This document shows positions 47,700 to 57,915 of a DNA stretch of 64,000 nucleotides, one piece after another. The translations under genes were made by a program, and so were the position numbers. The DNA lies in NCBI GenBank assembly GCA_930367215.1, contig OV884056.1:278548067-278612066 (forward strand), read 5' to 3'. Each line of letters opens with the position of its first letter. The first letter of the stretch is position 1. Below the pieces are notes generated by a model. It had not been told where the DNA came from and made no database searches. It saw only the letters and a list, made by a program, of their open reading frames with translations. This DNA comes from Pollenia angustigena (lineage: Eukaryota; Arthropoda; Insecta; Diptera; Polleniidae).

Positions 47700-48540
47700 T
47701 GAAATTTCGTGAAGATCCGTCAATAATTTACCCTAGGCCCCATATAAGCCCTACTCCCGGAAAACAGTATATTAAGCCTAAAACCCTAACTAGCAATGCT
47801 ATCATTACAAATTTTGGCAAGTCACAGTTACATAGGACTAGAAATTAAACTGTTAAGTTTCGTGAATATCGGTCCATAATTTACCATAGGCCCCATATAA
47901 AACCTACTTCCGGAAAACAACTTAGTACGCCTAAAAACGTAAAAAATAATGCTATCATAACAAAATTTGGTACATTAAAGTTTTATTGGACAACAAATAA
48001 AATTGTGTTATTTCGTGAAGATCGGTCCATAACTTACCCTGGGCCCCATATAAACCCTACTCCCGGAAAACAGTTTAGTACGCCTAATACCGTAAAAAAT
48101 AACGCTAGCGTAACAAAATTTGGTACGTCACAGTTTTTTAGGACAAGAAATAACACTGTGAAATTTCGTGACGATCGGTCCATAATTTACCTTGGGCTCC
48201 ATATAAACCCTACTACCGGAAAACAGTTTAGTACGCCTAAAACCGTAAAAAATAATGCAATCATAACAAATTTTGGCTCGTCACAGTTTTATAGGACTAT
48301 AAATGATACTGTGAAATTTCGTGAAGATCGGTACATAATTTACTCTAGGCCCCATAGAAACCCTACTCCCGGAAAACAGTTCAGTACACCTAAAACCATA
48401 ATTAATAATGCTATCATAACAGAAATTGGTACGTCACAGTTTTAAAGGACTAGAAATGACGCTGTGAAATTTCGTGATGATAGGTCCATAATTTACCCTA
48501 GGCCCCATATAAACCCTTTTACCGGAAAACAGTTTGGTTG
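47700..48540 (+). repeat. 153-bp tandem array (about 5.5 units)
   Basis: The phrase 'tttcgtgaagatcggtcc' and its variants recur at 47704, 47857, 48009, 48163, 48316 and 48469, so the period is 152-154 bp. Each unit also has 'ggccccatataaaccctac', 'ggaaaacagtttagtacgcc' and a 'gtcacagttttatagga' phrase. Because 153 is a multiple of three, one frame stays open for 146 codons (48005-48445) as a 51-residue repeated peptide. Similar units lie in the copies at 32850 and 12190-15790. Confidence 0.85.
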
Positions 48541-48897
48541 CCTTAAACCATAATTAATAACAAATCGTCACAGTTTAAGATTATAATAACATCATACAAA
48601 TATTACTCCTTAAACATTCGAACTGTCGGTGGAGGGTATCAAAGATTCGGCACAGCCGAATATAGCACTCTAACTTGTTTTTTATACATTTTACCTTAGC
48701 CTTCCGTTGGAAAGCAATGAGGTATATTGAATGTACAGAAAAATTTACAATTATTAGACACCAGCAGAATGTAATGCATTTTCTGGCCCGCTACGGCCGT
48801 CGTCAGCATTCTTTGTGTCTCACTGGATAGTGTTGCTTTATAAATTGAATGTATTTAACTCAACTATTTTTAACAAATAGAAACTGGGAATTATTAT

Positions 48898-51550
48898 TAT
48901 TATTTTGTTGTTGTGTTGTGCAAATATGTTTATTTTTGCAAGCATTTGCATCGTTTGAATACTTTGCACTACCCATCGTGATTTCTCTTATTATTTTTTT
49001 TTTTAACGTGCATTCTTCTGAATGTCATTTTATATCCTTGACTTAAAATTCCACAAATACAATCGATATTTTTTTAAACAACCAATAAACGTTGACTTTA
49101 AATTAAAGCCACAATTTAAATTAAATATTTTAAGTTTACAATAACAATTAAATGTATTTACATTTACTTAATCATGATTTTTTTTTATTATTTAATTTGT
49201 ATAATAACAACAACTCACAAAACAAACAAAATTATCTTCTCATGACACATCGCCCAATAAAAAAATAAAAATTAAAAAAAAAAAATTGTAATAAAATTAC
49301 TTAAAAGTAAATATTACTAAGAGTTTGTATTACTGATTTCAAGTTTAAACAAGACATACTGACAAAATTAAAAGCAGGCAAATTTGTGTCTTAAATATAC
49401 ACAAAAAAAAAAAAATTATACGAAAATTATAAGCCGCAACAACAAACAACAAAACTTAACTAGACTAAACCAAAGCCAAACCATAATAATGATTTCATGC
49501 ATTACATTATACTTCTTTAGTAATGAGAGTGTTGTATCTTGCACGCAAACACACACAAACTCACTATCAATGTATTAAGCATAGAAAACGACAAGAATGG
49601 AAAGATATAGAGAGAAAAAGAGCTAGCTTCAGCTACTGTTAAATATTAACGAAGAGTGCATTAAAAAAACCTAATTCCAATAACATCAGATTCCGTACGG
49701 AATAAGCGATCAGTTTTCCACATAGTTTAAGCAAATGACAGCTTCATTAAACTTAACGAACAGTTTCCTTATCCCCTTGTAGCAATATTTATTGCGGCAA
49801 ACTTAAAATTTTGCTCCGTTAAATTTGCAACGTGTGGACCGCATATTGCCATGAGTGGCAATCCATTGCGCAATGATTTCTCCTCTGATTGTCAAATCAG
49901 TTGTCACTTATCTGACATTTAATTTTTCTGTGCATTTGCTTTTGCGTTTGCAAAGTAATTTCACGTGTCCTCCAGCAATTATTGCGCCATTGTTCTGCCG
50001 ACGAATTTGCTTGTGCTTAGCAAAAAATTGCTTCGTGGAGACGCAGCGTTAAGTTCAATATGGTTTGACACATCATGCTGTCTAAAAAAAACTTAACTTT
50101 ATTACTTTCTTAAGGCCCAAATACACTTGTCAAATGCTTGTCCAGCCGGCGAATTCATCGTGTACGTGTGCTTGACGTAATATTCGCCGTCATATCTAAA
50201 TTATTTGATTTTCCATCCAGCATCGTCGGTGTGACACATACAAACACATTTCCACTAATACTACCACAATGCTTGATGAGAATTTTGATCAATGTATTTG
50301 GGTCTTTAGTAAGACATGTGTTTACCTTGTTGTTGCAACATCACACGTACGGAATTTTGAAAAATAAGTTTTTAATTTGGTTTAAGAGAGTTTCTTCTCT
50401 AGTCGTTTTCCGATGATATTTAGTATGAAGATAGTACGAATGAGTCTTAGTATTTAAATTTACACAACAACTGCAATAATAAGAAAATAATAATTGACGA
50501 TTACTAATTGCATTATAATTGCACAGGCACTTTAAACGGCAAACTTTTTGTTGTACATACAAACATACATACTCTTTTTTATATCTGAGTTTTAGTTTTG
50601 CCATAAAATATAAACTAATGCACTGATTTACAGACGACAAGATAAATACGACAAATAGTCAGTTTGGCAAATATTGAATGCACTTGATTTGAGGCAGCAA
50701 TCAACAACAATTATGCCTTGATTTAATTTGATAATTAAAACACAAGTATCTTAAATTTGTTATGTATGACGGTTATAAATTAAATTATCTTAAAATTTTT
50801 TAAGTTTAATACGCAAACAAACACCCTCGTTCTATTGTGTTTTTTGCTGGTTTTTTTATAGCAGGGATTTTAAGGAGTAAATTCAAATAAATGCTATAAT
50901 ATAGGGCCGAAATTAATCTTAGCTTTGCTTAAATCAACCTAATTTTCGGATTATTTCAAGTACGAATTTGGGATTGAATATGAATACGTTAATTATTTCG
51001 CGATTGAAAATCCGTGCTTGAATCATTCTTTCTGTACTTGATGCAAGAATATTATAATATTATATTAATACCGCTTCGGATTGATATGAGTACGGACGGA
51101 TTGAATTTTCTTTTGATTGTACATGACTAGGGATGCGATTTCCATGCAAATACATGTTTTTTGTCGATAGTCTAAGATCGAAATTGATCAATTATTTTTC
51201 CGAATCATTAAATTTGGGTTTAAATGGCATCGATTTGTTTTTGCATATTTTGGTTAAAATGCATATTTTTGCATATTTTGGTTTTAAATGTATATTTTTG
51301 CATATTTTAACATTTTTGAGTGATATATTTTTTTAATTTACATATTATAAAAAATTTCTTCAAAAAATATCAATGCAAAAAAAAAAAAATCTTCAAAAAA
51401 AATTTTCAAATCAATAAATAAATTTTTTTGGAGCTCTGCTTAAAATACAAGATTTTCAAGATTTCGACAAAAGATCCATCTATTTTTAACCAATGCTGCA
51501 CCTAACATAGCTAATGCTGCCGATGGGATTGAAATATTTTATCCAACCTG
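48898..51550. other. Long non-coding stretch
   Basis: AT-rich with homopolymers. MITE-like wording near 49790-50055 ('aacgtgtggaccgc', 'gcaatccattgcgcaatg', end 'cttcgtggagacgcagcg') and near 50110-50345 suggests short transposons, but their ends were not resolved. Frames between 49384 and 50640 have no known motif. TATTTTGCAT-type repeats at 51240-51310. Confidence 0.4.
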
Positions 51551-52042
51551 GTACATGTTACATGATTGGCATATGAGTTACACCGATTTGCAGAGGAAAT
51601 TATAGTTTAATTCGATAATATTGGTTTCATACGGAAAAAACTATTTTTTAAGGCCCCTCCACGAGTTGCAATTTTTAATGAAATGTATCTTTTGGTACTG
51701 TTACCACCGCAGCCAGTATTAATAAGATGAGGAACCTGGATAGATGCTGTAGAATACTATTCAAAAAACTTTGAGCAACATAAGAATGTTATTAAAAAAC
51801 TTGTTGCTACCGATGCTTATGCAACTAAAAAAAGTAAAAGATCAATTAGCATTTGTATTTTCCAACTACGGATATGTTGGTGAAACAATAATTAAATTGG
51901 AGGAAATAAGTTCACTTAATAGACAGCTCAAATCAACTGATATTGCAGAAAGTAAAATAAACAATGTGGAAGGAAAAATATCACAACAAATTAAAAAAAT
52001 ATTCAAAACGTTTTGCCAAAACAATAGGTTTTTAAAAAAATA
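51551..52042 (+). pseudogene. hAT-transposase-derived pseudogene fragment
   Basis: A frame from 51551 reads 'HVT*LAYELHRFAEEIIV*F', 'KLFFKAPPRVAIFNEMY', 'LLPPQPVLIR*GTWIDAV' and 'EYYSKNFEQHKNV'. It then shifts by one at an A-run (about 51828) into 'KVKDQLAFVFSNYGYVGETI' and 'IKLEEISSLNRQLK'. The 'HVTCLAHxLHRxAE' and 'TRWGTWxxAxxYY' style is that of hAT-related (DUF659-type) insect transposase-derived proteins. At least three stops and one frameshift are visible. The N-terminal part and the C-terminal dimerisation domain are absent. Confidence 0.6.
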
Positions 52043-52044
52043 AA

Positions 52045-52487
52045 AACAAATTTCAACCATTTTAGATATGTGGCCGTATTCTGTAATTCGCTAAAGCTAA
52101 ATCTCTCAGACGACGTTGAGAGTTTATTTTTCATGTAAAAAAGTTGTTTGCGGCTGTAGGAAAAATGGCCCAAAAAAAAAAATGAAAAATGACCCAAAAA
52201 GAAAAAACGAATTTTTTCCCAAAAAGAAAAATTAAAAATTACCCAATTTGCAAAACAGTGTTTATTATTCATATAAATTTAGTAACTTACAAAGGTAAGA
52301 GAAAAACATGTTTTATTATGGTCACAACCAACAAAACTATTTTTAAAGAGACTTATTTTACCATAATGTGGTTGTCGGTGACAATGATTTGGTTAAATTA
52401 AACATAATATATTCAACATTTTTTTAAAAATGGTTTTGTTGTTTTTTCTCTGGGTGCATATATTAAACATACAGCGAAAACACTTTT
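52045..52487. other. Non-coding stretch
   Basis: No gene. It includes A-rich near-repeats 'aaaaatggcccaaaaa', 'aaaaatgacccaaaaa' and 'aaaaattacccaa' (52163-52245), a small local tandem of about 30 bp. Confidence 0.45.
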
Positions 52488-52930
52488 GGGCGCAAGGATT
52501 TTCTCCCCTATGTTCTAACAAATACCGGCAGCGCTTACTAAAGCGTCTCGGCATAGCCGGCCTTCGGCCGTGCGCAAGGATTTTCTACTCTATGGTATAA
52601 CAAAAACCGGTTTCGCTGACCAAAGCTTCTCTGCATAGCCGGCCTATGGGCGGGCGCAAGGATTTTCTCCTTTATGATATAACAAAGACCGGCTTCGCTA
52701 ACTAAAGCTTCTCTGCGCAGACGGCCTTTGGGCGGGCGCAAGGATTTTTTCCTTTATGGTATAACAAGTATCGGTTTCGCTAAGTAAAGCTTCTAAAATC
52801 TGCCTTGTTTCCGAACGAAGGCCGACTTCACAGAGAAGCTTTAGTTAGCGAAGCCGGTTTTTGTTATACCATAGAGGAGAAAATCCTTGCCCCGGCCGAA
52901 GGCCGGCTGTGCAGAGAAGCTTTTTATTAA
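52488..52930. repeat. 82-bp tandem array with an inverted partial copy
   Basis: The word GCGCAAGGATTTT starts at 52490, 52572, 52654 and 52736, an exact 82-bp period. Each unit has 'tataacaa..accgg', 'cgct...aaagcttct' and a GGCCGGCCTTCGGCCG-like palindrome, and is GC-richer than its surroundings. From about 52800 the same unit returns in reverse orientation ('gagaagctttagttagcgaa', 'gccggtttttgttatacc', 'aaaatccttg'). The array can therefore fold into a long hairpin. No gene. The minus frame at 52538-52741 reads the repeat. Confidence 0.85.
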
Positions 52931-53087
52931 CACTGCTCGGCAAAAAACAAAAAAAGTCGGTGTAGAGAACTTGATTATGTAATTTGAATTGACTTTAGCG
53001 TGCTGAATCGAAATAGTTTATTCATTCACGTCTAGTTAACATTTTGCTTACTCATCTTCATGATTTCAGGTCTTATTTTATTCATAA

Positions 53088-53989
53088 CTAGCTGACCCGG
53101 TCCGCGTTGCTGGCCATAAGCAAACATTATTGTTGTATTACTAGAAGATTTAAATCGAGCTTTAAACGAAATTTACCGCCTTTAAATACAAATTCATGGA
53201 ATACCTTTTTTTTACAGAATAACTTACATATGGTGTAGATATGGGTAAATCGAAAAAAATGCGCTAAAGTGGGCGGGGCAAAATTTTCCTAAGTTGGACC
53301 ATGGCGATTTAAAGAAAAAATCGTCCAAATCGGTCAAGCCGTTTTCAAGTTATGCGCTTAATAGAAAAAGTTGGCGTAAAAGTAGACGTGATACATTATT
53401 CTTTCGATGAAAACGTAAAATGGATTAATACGAACAGTAAACAGAAAAATTAGGTAAATCGATGGAGCCGTTTTTTGGTTTTAGGTAAATCGGAAAGAGT
53501 GGGCGGGGCAAAATTTTCTTTCCGTAAAAACTTAAGTTGGACCATGGCAATCATTTTAAAGAAACAATCGTTTGAATCGGTCAAGCCGTTCTCAGCTTAT
53601 GCGCTTAATTGAAAAAGTGGGCGTAAAAGTAGGCGTGGTAAATTTTTCTTTCGATGAAAACTAAAATGGATTAATACGAACATTTGAAAGAAAAATTTGT
53701 CAAATCGATGGAGCCGTTCTGATTTTAGGTAATTCGAAAAAAGTGGGCGGGGCAAAATTTTTTTTTTCGTATAAATCTAATTTGGACCATGGCGATCATT
53801 TTAAAGAAAAATCGTCCAAATTATTTAGAAGTCATTGGTGGTGCAATATGAAAATTGGATTTCAGACTTCACAGTGTCACCCGCCTGAATATTCTGAAGA
53901 TTCCCTGAAAATTTCATCAAAATCGGACCAGTCGTTTTGGAGTCCATGCGTTACATACACACATACATCCTATTTTATATATATATAGA
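53088..53989 (-). mobile_element. Non-autonomous Helitron
   Basis: On the minus strand it begins A|TCTATATATATATAAAATAG (53989 backward) and ends '...ggaccgggtcagCTAG' (53091-53088) followed by T. Both ends match Helitron rules (5' TC, 3' CTRR, insertion between A and T). A GC-rich segment before the 3' end can form the usual hairpin imperfectly. The inside has three related blocks at intervals of about 230-245 bp around 'gtgggcggggcaaaatttt' (53269, 53499, 53743). No helicase. Confidence 0.75.
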
Positions 53990-54312
53990 TATATGAACCT
54001 GGATTTCTGATGAATGATACAAATATGTATATACTTATTTGCATGAAAAAATGGTCGCCACTAATTATGAAATTCTTTTGAAAATAATCATAAGTAAAAA
54101 ATCAAAATCGCACAAATAGCCGCCTTATTTCGGTCGAAATATTAGTTTAGCCTAGACTAGACATGATAGAAAAAACTGGAAAGGATTTGAATTTAATTCT
54201 GTAACATCTTTGTATTTCATATATTTTTATTAATAACTATTTTTTTTTCTTTGGTTCTTAAATATTCATTAAGTTTTTGATTTAAATCTTATTTAGCGCT
54301 TTTTTGCGGACA

Positions 54313-54317
54313 CGGCG
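54313..54317. repeat. Transib target-site duplication, left
   Basis: CGGCG, identical to 57944-57948. A GC-rich 5-bp duplication of the CGNCG type is characteristic of Transib insertion. Confidence 0.9.
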
Positions 54318-54356
54318 CACACTGGGGATTTTTGTATGGAGGTGAGGAAAAAAGTA
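54318..54356 (+). repeat. Transib left end: heptamer, 23-bp spacer, A-rich motif
   Basis: Heptamer CACACTG (54318-54324), spacer 54325-54347 (23 bp), then AAAAAAGTA (54348-54356). It resembles a 23-type recombination signal (CACAGTG, 23 bp, ACAAAAACC). This end lies downstream of the transposase gene. Confidence 0.8.
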
Positions 54357-54378
54357 TATTTTTCAAAAAATATAATGA

Positions 54379-54708
54379 TTTCATTACAAATTTAGTTTTA
54401 TTTATATAGTAATACACAAAAGTAATCAAAATAAAGAAAGTTAGAGAAATATATATCGTTACCTACAATGTAAAAAGCCCTAACTAACAAAAAAAATGTA
54501 AATGATTTTTTTAATTCATTATTTATTTTAAATCTATTTTTAATTTCATCACAAACTTAGTTTTATTTATATAGTTATATACAAAAGTAATCAAAATAAA
54601 GAAAGCTAGACAAATGTATATCGTTACCTACAATGTAAAAAGCCCTAACTAACAAAAAATTTAAATGATTTTTTTAATTTTTAATTTATTATTTATTTTA
54701 AATCTACT
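54379..54708. repeat. 165-bp tandem duplication in the Transib 3' region
   Basis: Two copies (54379-54543 and 54544-54708) share 'agttttatttatatag', 'aaaagtaatcaaaataaaga' and 'cctacaatgtaaaaagccct' with few differences. They lie between the transposase stop and the left terminus. The event duplicated non-coding DNA and leaves the terminus intact. Confidence 0.85.
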
Positions 54709-54718
54709 TTTTAATTTA

Positions 54719-56425
54719 TTATTCTAAAAGAGCCTTAACTTCGTCGCTTATATCACTATGCTTTTTCTGGCTAAATGAAGGAGTCAAGTGTGAGGTCATG
54801 GGATCTGATGTTACCATCATTCGGTGCATAATATCTTCGTTTGTGGCAATTCGACTGCATTTTCTGGAGTGTCTAAGGCGATATTTTTTATAGTCTTTGT
54901 TACGACTTTCCTGAGCCTCTTCGGATAATAAGACTACAGGAAAAATACACTTTTCAATTATATATTTTCCATGAATCAGAATTTTGTGGAGTGTTGGTGG
55001 CATATTGTACCACTCGTACAGTGCAACAAACTTTTTTGCCGTCTCCAGACAAAAATCACCAAATTTTTTCGGATCTAGTGCCTCGGTAATGGTTATAGCT
55101 TCGAGAATTGTTGAAAACCTCTTGATTATGTCTTCATCTAGACCCGTGATTTCGGAAATTAAAGCAGGATTAGCAAAGAATCTTCGTGACGTATTTCCTG
55201 AATTTGTCGTACCAGAGCCTTGTTTAACAGTATCAACCTGTATTCCAATTTTCTCTTTAATTTCACGCTTTATCAAACATTTTCGGGCTTCTCTTATCGG
55301 ACGAGTATTTGAGTCGACTCTTCCACGTTTAAATTCAAGATTGTAAGCTACATGCAAAAGACACTCCATCAGCTTAATACGCGCATGAAGTGGTGACATA
55401 CCAAATTGCAGTGCTTGTTCATTTACGGGCATAGCTTGAACTTCTTCGATTTTATTCATCTTGGATGTTGTTGCTCCACAAATAAAACAAGAAGATGCTG
55501 CTGGTGTCTCTGTTACTGATTGTGCTGTCTTGCCGTCAATCATTGTAAAATATAATTCATGTTTAACTTTAAAGTTACGATTATTTACTGTTAACTCAAA
55601 TTCTTTTAGTTGAGATATCTCCTCATCGACTCTTCTCTTTTCTTCTCGTATAACTTGAGGTGTCTCTTTAACGTACGCAAACTGTAGTGTTCTACAATAT
55701 TGTGTGGAAGAAGGTTTATTGTTGTTCCATACTAATGATAATTTTAGTGGTACAACTGATGTCATATATAAATGAGAGTCAGAAATTTGATCATCTGAAA
55801 ACCTCTGTTGGTATTCGCTTTGACCAGATGCCCCATCACATCCCCACTTAAAGTACATTGTTAGATTTCCGCTTTCAATATTATTTATTTCCTTTACTGA
55901 TTTGGTCTCTAGGACTCTTTTAGCAGTATGATCCAACAGATTTTGCAGAGGTACACTGCCTGAACTTTCAGTGATAGAAATTTCTAGAGGATAACTGTTA
56001 GTTTTTTCTTTCGTGAGTTGTTTGTATGGTACGAGTATGTTATATCCTTCATTTTGTAACCAATGCATTAGATACTCGTATTTTTCTTTTGTAAGTTCAA
56101 GCTTTGTAAACATCCCCAAAGTTTTTAATGTACAAATTTTGTGGTTGGTTTTTGAAATATTAGAAGAAAAATCAATTACTTCTTGAGGAAACATAGAACG
56201 TACTTCATCCCTTTTGTATCGTTTGGCGCGATCACAGCACTCCTCAAACGATTTGCGGGGCCGACCAAGTGCAGAATTGGTAGAACATTCAGCCTCAGTA
56301 AACTTAATTGTAAATGTGCCTTCAAGCCAATTTACATTCTTTTTTTCAAATCGCGACTTCGTACGGTTAGAATCCTGCCATCTTTGTTTGAAGTTATAGT
56401 AAAAGTGTTTATATATTGTATCCAA
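54719..56425 (-). CDS. Transib transposase, RAG1-like DDE recombinase
   Basis: A DDE/RNase H-like transposase that would cut at the element's ends via hairpin intermediates; family knowledge from Transib/RAG1. The frame has 568 codons. Residues 50-75 hold the Transib-type 'GRPRKSFEECCDRAKRYKR'. Catalytic candidates are D197 (KWGCDGASGQSEY), D297 (FTMIDGK) and E506 (EEAQESRNK). Zinc ligands are C313/C316 (CFIC) and H480/H485 (LHKILIH), with the same spacing as RAG1 C727/C730 and H937/H942. 'SGNTSRRFF' (409-417) matches the RAG1 GNFARKL block. The first codon here is TTG, not ATG, so the true start lies upstream in another frame (see 56426-56556). The stop TAA overlaps an AATAAA poly(A) signal (54715-54720). 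Confidence 0.9.
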   Translation of the reverse strand: MDTIYKHFYYNFKQRWQDSNRTKSRFEKKNVNWLEGTFTIKFTEAECSTNSALGRPRKSFEECCDRAKRYKRDEVRSMFPQEVIDFSSNISKTNHKICTLKTLGMFTKLELTKEKYEYLMHWLQNEGYNILVPYKQLTKEKTNSYPLEISITESSGSVPLQNLLDHTAKRVLETKSVKEINNIESGNLTMYFKWGCDGASGQSEYQQRFSDDQISDSHLYMTSVVPLKLSLVWNNNKPSSTQYCRTLQFAYVKETPQVIREEKRRVDEEISQLKEFELTVNNRNFKVKHELYFTMIDGKTAQSVTETPAASSCFICGATTSKMNKIEEVQAMPVNEQALQFGMSPLHARIKLMECLLHVAYNLEFKRGRVDSNTRPIREARKCLIKREIKEKIGIQVDTVKQGSGTTNSGNTSRRFFANPALISEITGLDEDIIKRFSTILEAITITEALDPKKFGDFCLETAKKFVALYEWYNMPPTLHKILIHGKYIIEKCIFPVVLLSEEAQESRNKDYKKYRLRHSRKCSRIATNEDIMHRMMVTSDPMTSHLTPSFSQKKHSDISDEVKALLE

Positions 56426-56556
56426 AATTTCACATGCTCTATATCGTTTAAGCCAACGTGCAATTGTTGCAAAAACTGTTTTAATTTTGTTCTGTCTTTG
56501 TCAAATTCCAGAAGCTTCGAGCATAAAACCCCATGAGAAATAGAAAAACTTTCCAT
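56426..56556 (-). pseudogene. Transib transposase N-terminus, out of frame
   Basis: An ATG at 56556 opens a frame (MESFSISHGVLCSKLLEFDK onward) that runs to 56332. It overlaps the main transposase frame in a different phase. The main frame can be extended upstream from 56425 through 'TIARWLKRYRACEI' to a TGA just before 'QRQNKIK' at about 56500. A single indel in the A/T-rich stretch near 56460-56500 would account for this. Either this copy has lost its start through a frameshift, or there is a small intron or assembly error. Confidence 0.6.
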
Positions 56557-56599
56557 TGCCGTAAAACTCTTGGTCCTTAGTTTCAGTTATAATTAAATA

Positions 56600-57915
56600 A
56601 TTTCGCGTTCGCCAGCACTTGTTGAATGACAAAAATCGATCAGTGAACACCTATAAATACTACGTAAGTTTCAACATTTTACTGAAAGGTACTTATGAAT
56701 TCGCGCATCTTTTAAGGGAGTCTATATACCTGTTTCGTGTGCGTTTAAAATTTTTCGAAACATTCTAAAACATGACCACTCATAAATGTGGGTGCAATTT
56801 GTGTAAAAAAATCATGCAGGTAGCCAACGAAAAAAACCCAAATAATTAAAAAAGTGCACTTACCTTTTTTCCTTTCAATTTTCCACGCACATTTATTACC
56901 GCTTATTACTTTGCTACCGCAATCATAAAAATCAAATAACCTTTTGTTTATTGCTTTTTTTTTTTTTTAATTCTGAGAATCATAAAAAAAGTCATAAATG
57001 TTTTTGCAAAGAATTTTGTGCATATCTCGAGCAAATTTTTGAAATGCATACCTTCACTTAATTGTGAATAAAAGCGAAACGCGTTCATCGATTTTCATGA
57101 TTTATGTCTCATTTTTTTTCATAGGTTATGCGACTTTACGTGAAAGTAATAAAACTTGAAACTTTTTTTTACTGTTTTGGATTTTTTATGAATTAAAAAT
57201 AAAAAATTTAAATTTTTTGGGCAAAAAATATTTTTTTTCTTCATACATTTATTTATAACTGCGAAACTGTTGCTTATGTAGCAAAATGTTATATAAACAG
57301 ATGAAAGTAATTGTAATTCTTGATTTTTCTAAATTTTTTTCAGCAAAATCCGACTAGTGGTTCTCGAGTTATGTTAAACAAAAGAGCCTTATCAGAATTG
57401 AGTCCCGAATCAATCAGCTGAAAAATGTTGTACTGTGTAATGCAAAAACTTGAGAGGTGGCACCTGGTGGCACTTGAAATTGATTAATAATGTTAAAACA
57501 GATATAAGACAATGTATTCGGTGTGATTTCAAACTGAGGAAAAGTAAAGAAAAAATTCCAGGTCCAAATGTTTGGAGAAAAATGGGATTTTTGTTATATG
57601 TCCATAAAAATACAAAAAAAAAAAAAAAAGTTAAGTCTGCAGATTTTTTTTTTTCAATTTTAGTATACTGAAATATACTACTTTAAATAGAAAAAAAAAG
57701 AAAAACGTTAGCTCACATAGTAAAATAATATTCGTATTTAAATTCTTAGGTTTAAATTAAGTTGGTTCGGTAAAACACACAAGTTCTGAGTTTGAGACGG
57801 ATATAAAAAAAAACTGGCAGTCAGATCGGAGTAAATCTGTTTGATTTGATTGTACCATTTAGTCTAAAATTGCAACATATCACTGCATATTGCTTGAAGA
57901 CTATGTTGACAATTT
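56600..57915. other. Transib 5' non-coding region
   Basis: AT-rich DNA between the gene start and the right terminus. No second gene (no RAG2-like frame) is present. The longest frame is 73 codons and repetitive. The promoter should lie here but no TATA/Inr pair is convincing. Confidence 0.5.

Larger units (their letters stand above)
47249..48681 (+). repeat. Dispersed ATACCC-family repeat, complete copy
   Basis: The borders are defined by the interrupted tandem duplication. The element runs from 'ataccctccaccacaattag' to 'ctctaacttgttttt'. Left end: hairpin ATACCCTC...GAGGGTAT. Then 'catctcagaccctataaag', a CCGTCTGT minisatellite (47390-47440) and a 153-bp tandem array. Right end: 'ggtggagggtatc' and hairpin ATTCGGC-ACA-GCCGAAT. 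No protein-coding gene is recognised. The class of element is not established from sequence alone. Confidence 0.75.
47090..48897. repeat. Second copy of the tandem duplication, interrupted
   Basis: The first part (47090-47248) and last part (48682-48897) match the preceding unit almost base for base. They are separated by one complete dispersed-repeat element. The break lies in the poly(T)-ATA junction, which gives the insertion point to within a few bases. Confidence 0.8.

Noticed and set aside
47700..48540. Possible CRISPR-like or coding array
   Set aside because: Entire 153-bp units repeat without unique spacers; no start codon, promoter or protein family supports a gene.
52488..52930. 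Possible CRISPR array because of regular 82-bp spacing
   Set aside because: Whole 82-bp units are repeated, with no unique spacers, and the DNA is eukaryotic.
54984..55346. 120-codon plus-strand frame
   Set aside because: Antisense shadow of the Transib transposase.
56600..57915. Possible RAG2-like partner gene inside the Transib element
   Set aside because: No frame longer than 73 codons and no kelch-like pattern; Transib elements normally carry only the RAG1-like gene.
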